Assembly: GCF_040954835.1 (NCBI RefSeq)
Contig: NC_090723.1
Location: 8,256,001 to 8,320,000 of the forward strand
DNA: 64,000 nt
Reading direction: 5' to 3'
Source of the DNA: Lepisosteus oculatus
Lineage: Eukaryota; Chordata; Actinopteri; Semionotiformes; Lepisosteidae
In this document: positions 63,281 through 64,000 of the stretch, one piece after another
How the letters are laid out: each line of letters opens with the position of its first letter
Position numbering within the stretch: the first letter of the stretch is position 1
Position numbers and translations under genes: made by a program
The notes under the pieces: model-generated
Told to the model about the DNA's origin: nothing
The model's input: only the letters and a program-made list of their open reading frames with translations
Database searches by the model: none

Positions 63281-63710
63281 AACAAGTAATAGGTTTATTC
63301 CCTGCTGAAAAGAGAAGAAAGAAAACACAACAAGAAAGACAGGGCAGTAGGCAAAGGTAATGTAGCAGGAGAACAAGAGCTGGGAGAGAGGAGGAGCAGG
63401 AGGCAGGAGCAGGGGACAGACAGAGTGGCCAGTCAGGTAGTGTGAAGGCAGGATAGGTGAAGAGGGGTGTGAAATGAAACCTACGATGAATAGAGAGAAT
63501 TTAGAAGAAAATCAGTCTTGTCATTGAGAGAAGGGGAAAGGTGTGATCCTAGCTGCAGGATCATTTTAGTTTCTGCAGTCTTTCTGATGTGGGAGTTAGG
63601 AAAACCATCTTTGAGAACACAGACAGAGAGATCAGTGTGATCATGGCCGTCAGAGGTGAAATGAGAAACAATAGGCTTGGAGAAATACCTCTGGAAAGCC
63701 AGCACCATTT
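63281..63710 (-). mobile_element. Penelope-like element remnant: ORF C-terminus and 3' end
   Basis: The minus-strand frame 63708-63481 (75 aa) reads like the end of a Penelope-like element protein, where a GIY-YIG endonuclease domain sits. The pattern HFTSDGHDHTDLSVCVL then RKTAETKMILQLGSH is typical of that region, ending in a hydrophobic DFLL stretch. Downstream on the same strand a pyrimidine-rich stretch leads to the 63281-63333 segment, which shares its sequence with the fold-back arms in itga2b intron 20. The reverse transcriptase part is not in this window. Confidence 0.6.
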
Positions 63711-64000
63711 AATAATCTTTTGAAATGGATATTAATATGCTCTGTATGAGTCGATAAAGATTGGGCAGGAATGTCCTTGAATTCTGACTGAGCCACTACC
63801 ACTCCTCGGCCAGTAGAGGGAGCTCTCCGTAGACTTGTGCGTGTGTACTGTGTTCCACAGAGTTAAAACTAGGGGCAGACTCACATTGCCTCTGTCATCT
63901 GAAGGCAAGCTTTTGTGCATTTTCTTTGAGCAAGCACAGATTGTGCAAAAGGGAAAAAGATCTAACCTAGGCCTGTCCTTAAGATATTCAATACCGGAAG

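Larger units (their letters stand above)
59347..64000 (+). other. Start of fam171a2 intron 5 (continues beyond window)
   Basis: A good donor (ACAG|GTAGGT) follows exon 5 at 59346. No later fam171a2 exon could be found to the end of the window. The stretch holds two R1 repeat copies (60420-60740, 62440-62600) and a Penelope-like remnant (63281-63710). Confidence 0.7.

Noticed and set aside
61000..64000. Further fam171a2 exons
   Set aside because: I looked for the conserved sequence expected after SIPAWRFDSKTG and for the transmembrane exon. None was found, so they probably lie beyond the window.

Overview
The window is vertebrate genomic DNA with intron-split genes, most likely from a ray-finned fish. 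The fish call rests on the repeats: SINEs derived from 5S rRNA (SINE3-like), tRNA-headed SINEs, a Rex1/CR1-like LINE and Penelope-like element (PLE) remnants. The moderately long introns and repeat mix would suit a non-teleost lineage such as gar, bowfin or sturgeon, but I cannot fix the species. All three protein-coding genes lie on the + strand, and I built their exon models by hand from splice sites, reading-frame phase and protein similarity.

Region 1 (22-2256): a complete four-exon orthodox aquaporin of 292 aa, with both NPA motifs and a water-selective pore signature. Region 2 (4909-26975): a complete 30-exon integrin alpha gene of 1056 aa. I identify it as itga2b (alpha-IIb, CD41), the alpha chain of the thrombocyte fibrinogen receptor. 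A GATA motif and an ETS motif lie just upstream of its ATG. One of its introns appears to be of the rare GC-AG type. Region 3 (30209 to the window end): the first five exons of fam171a2, a type I membrane protein, starting in a CpG-rich block. Its transmembrane and cytoplasmic exons lie beyond base 64000.

ITGA2B and FAM171A2 are also neighbours in human (17q21.31), so the order is conserved synteny. The same pairing recurs as ITGAV-FAM171B and ITGA8-FAM171A1, which points to an ancient duplicated block. The aquaporin next to itga2b is not part of the human locus as I know it, and may be a lineage that mammals lost.

The rest is intron and intergenic DNA with many dispersed repeats. These include eight pieces of the 5S-derived SINE (three carrying a CTCF-like motif), two copies of a tRNA-derived SINE, a LINE reverse-transcriptase fragment, a fold-back PLE remnant in itga2b intron 20, a PLE endonuclease-end fragment near the right edge, and three tandem arrays. 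I see no prokaryotic features, no CRISPR array and no free-standing RNA gene.
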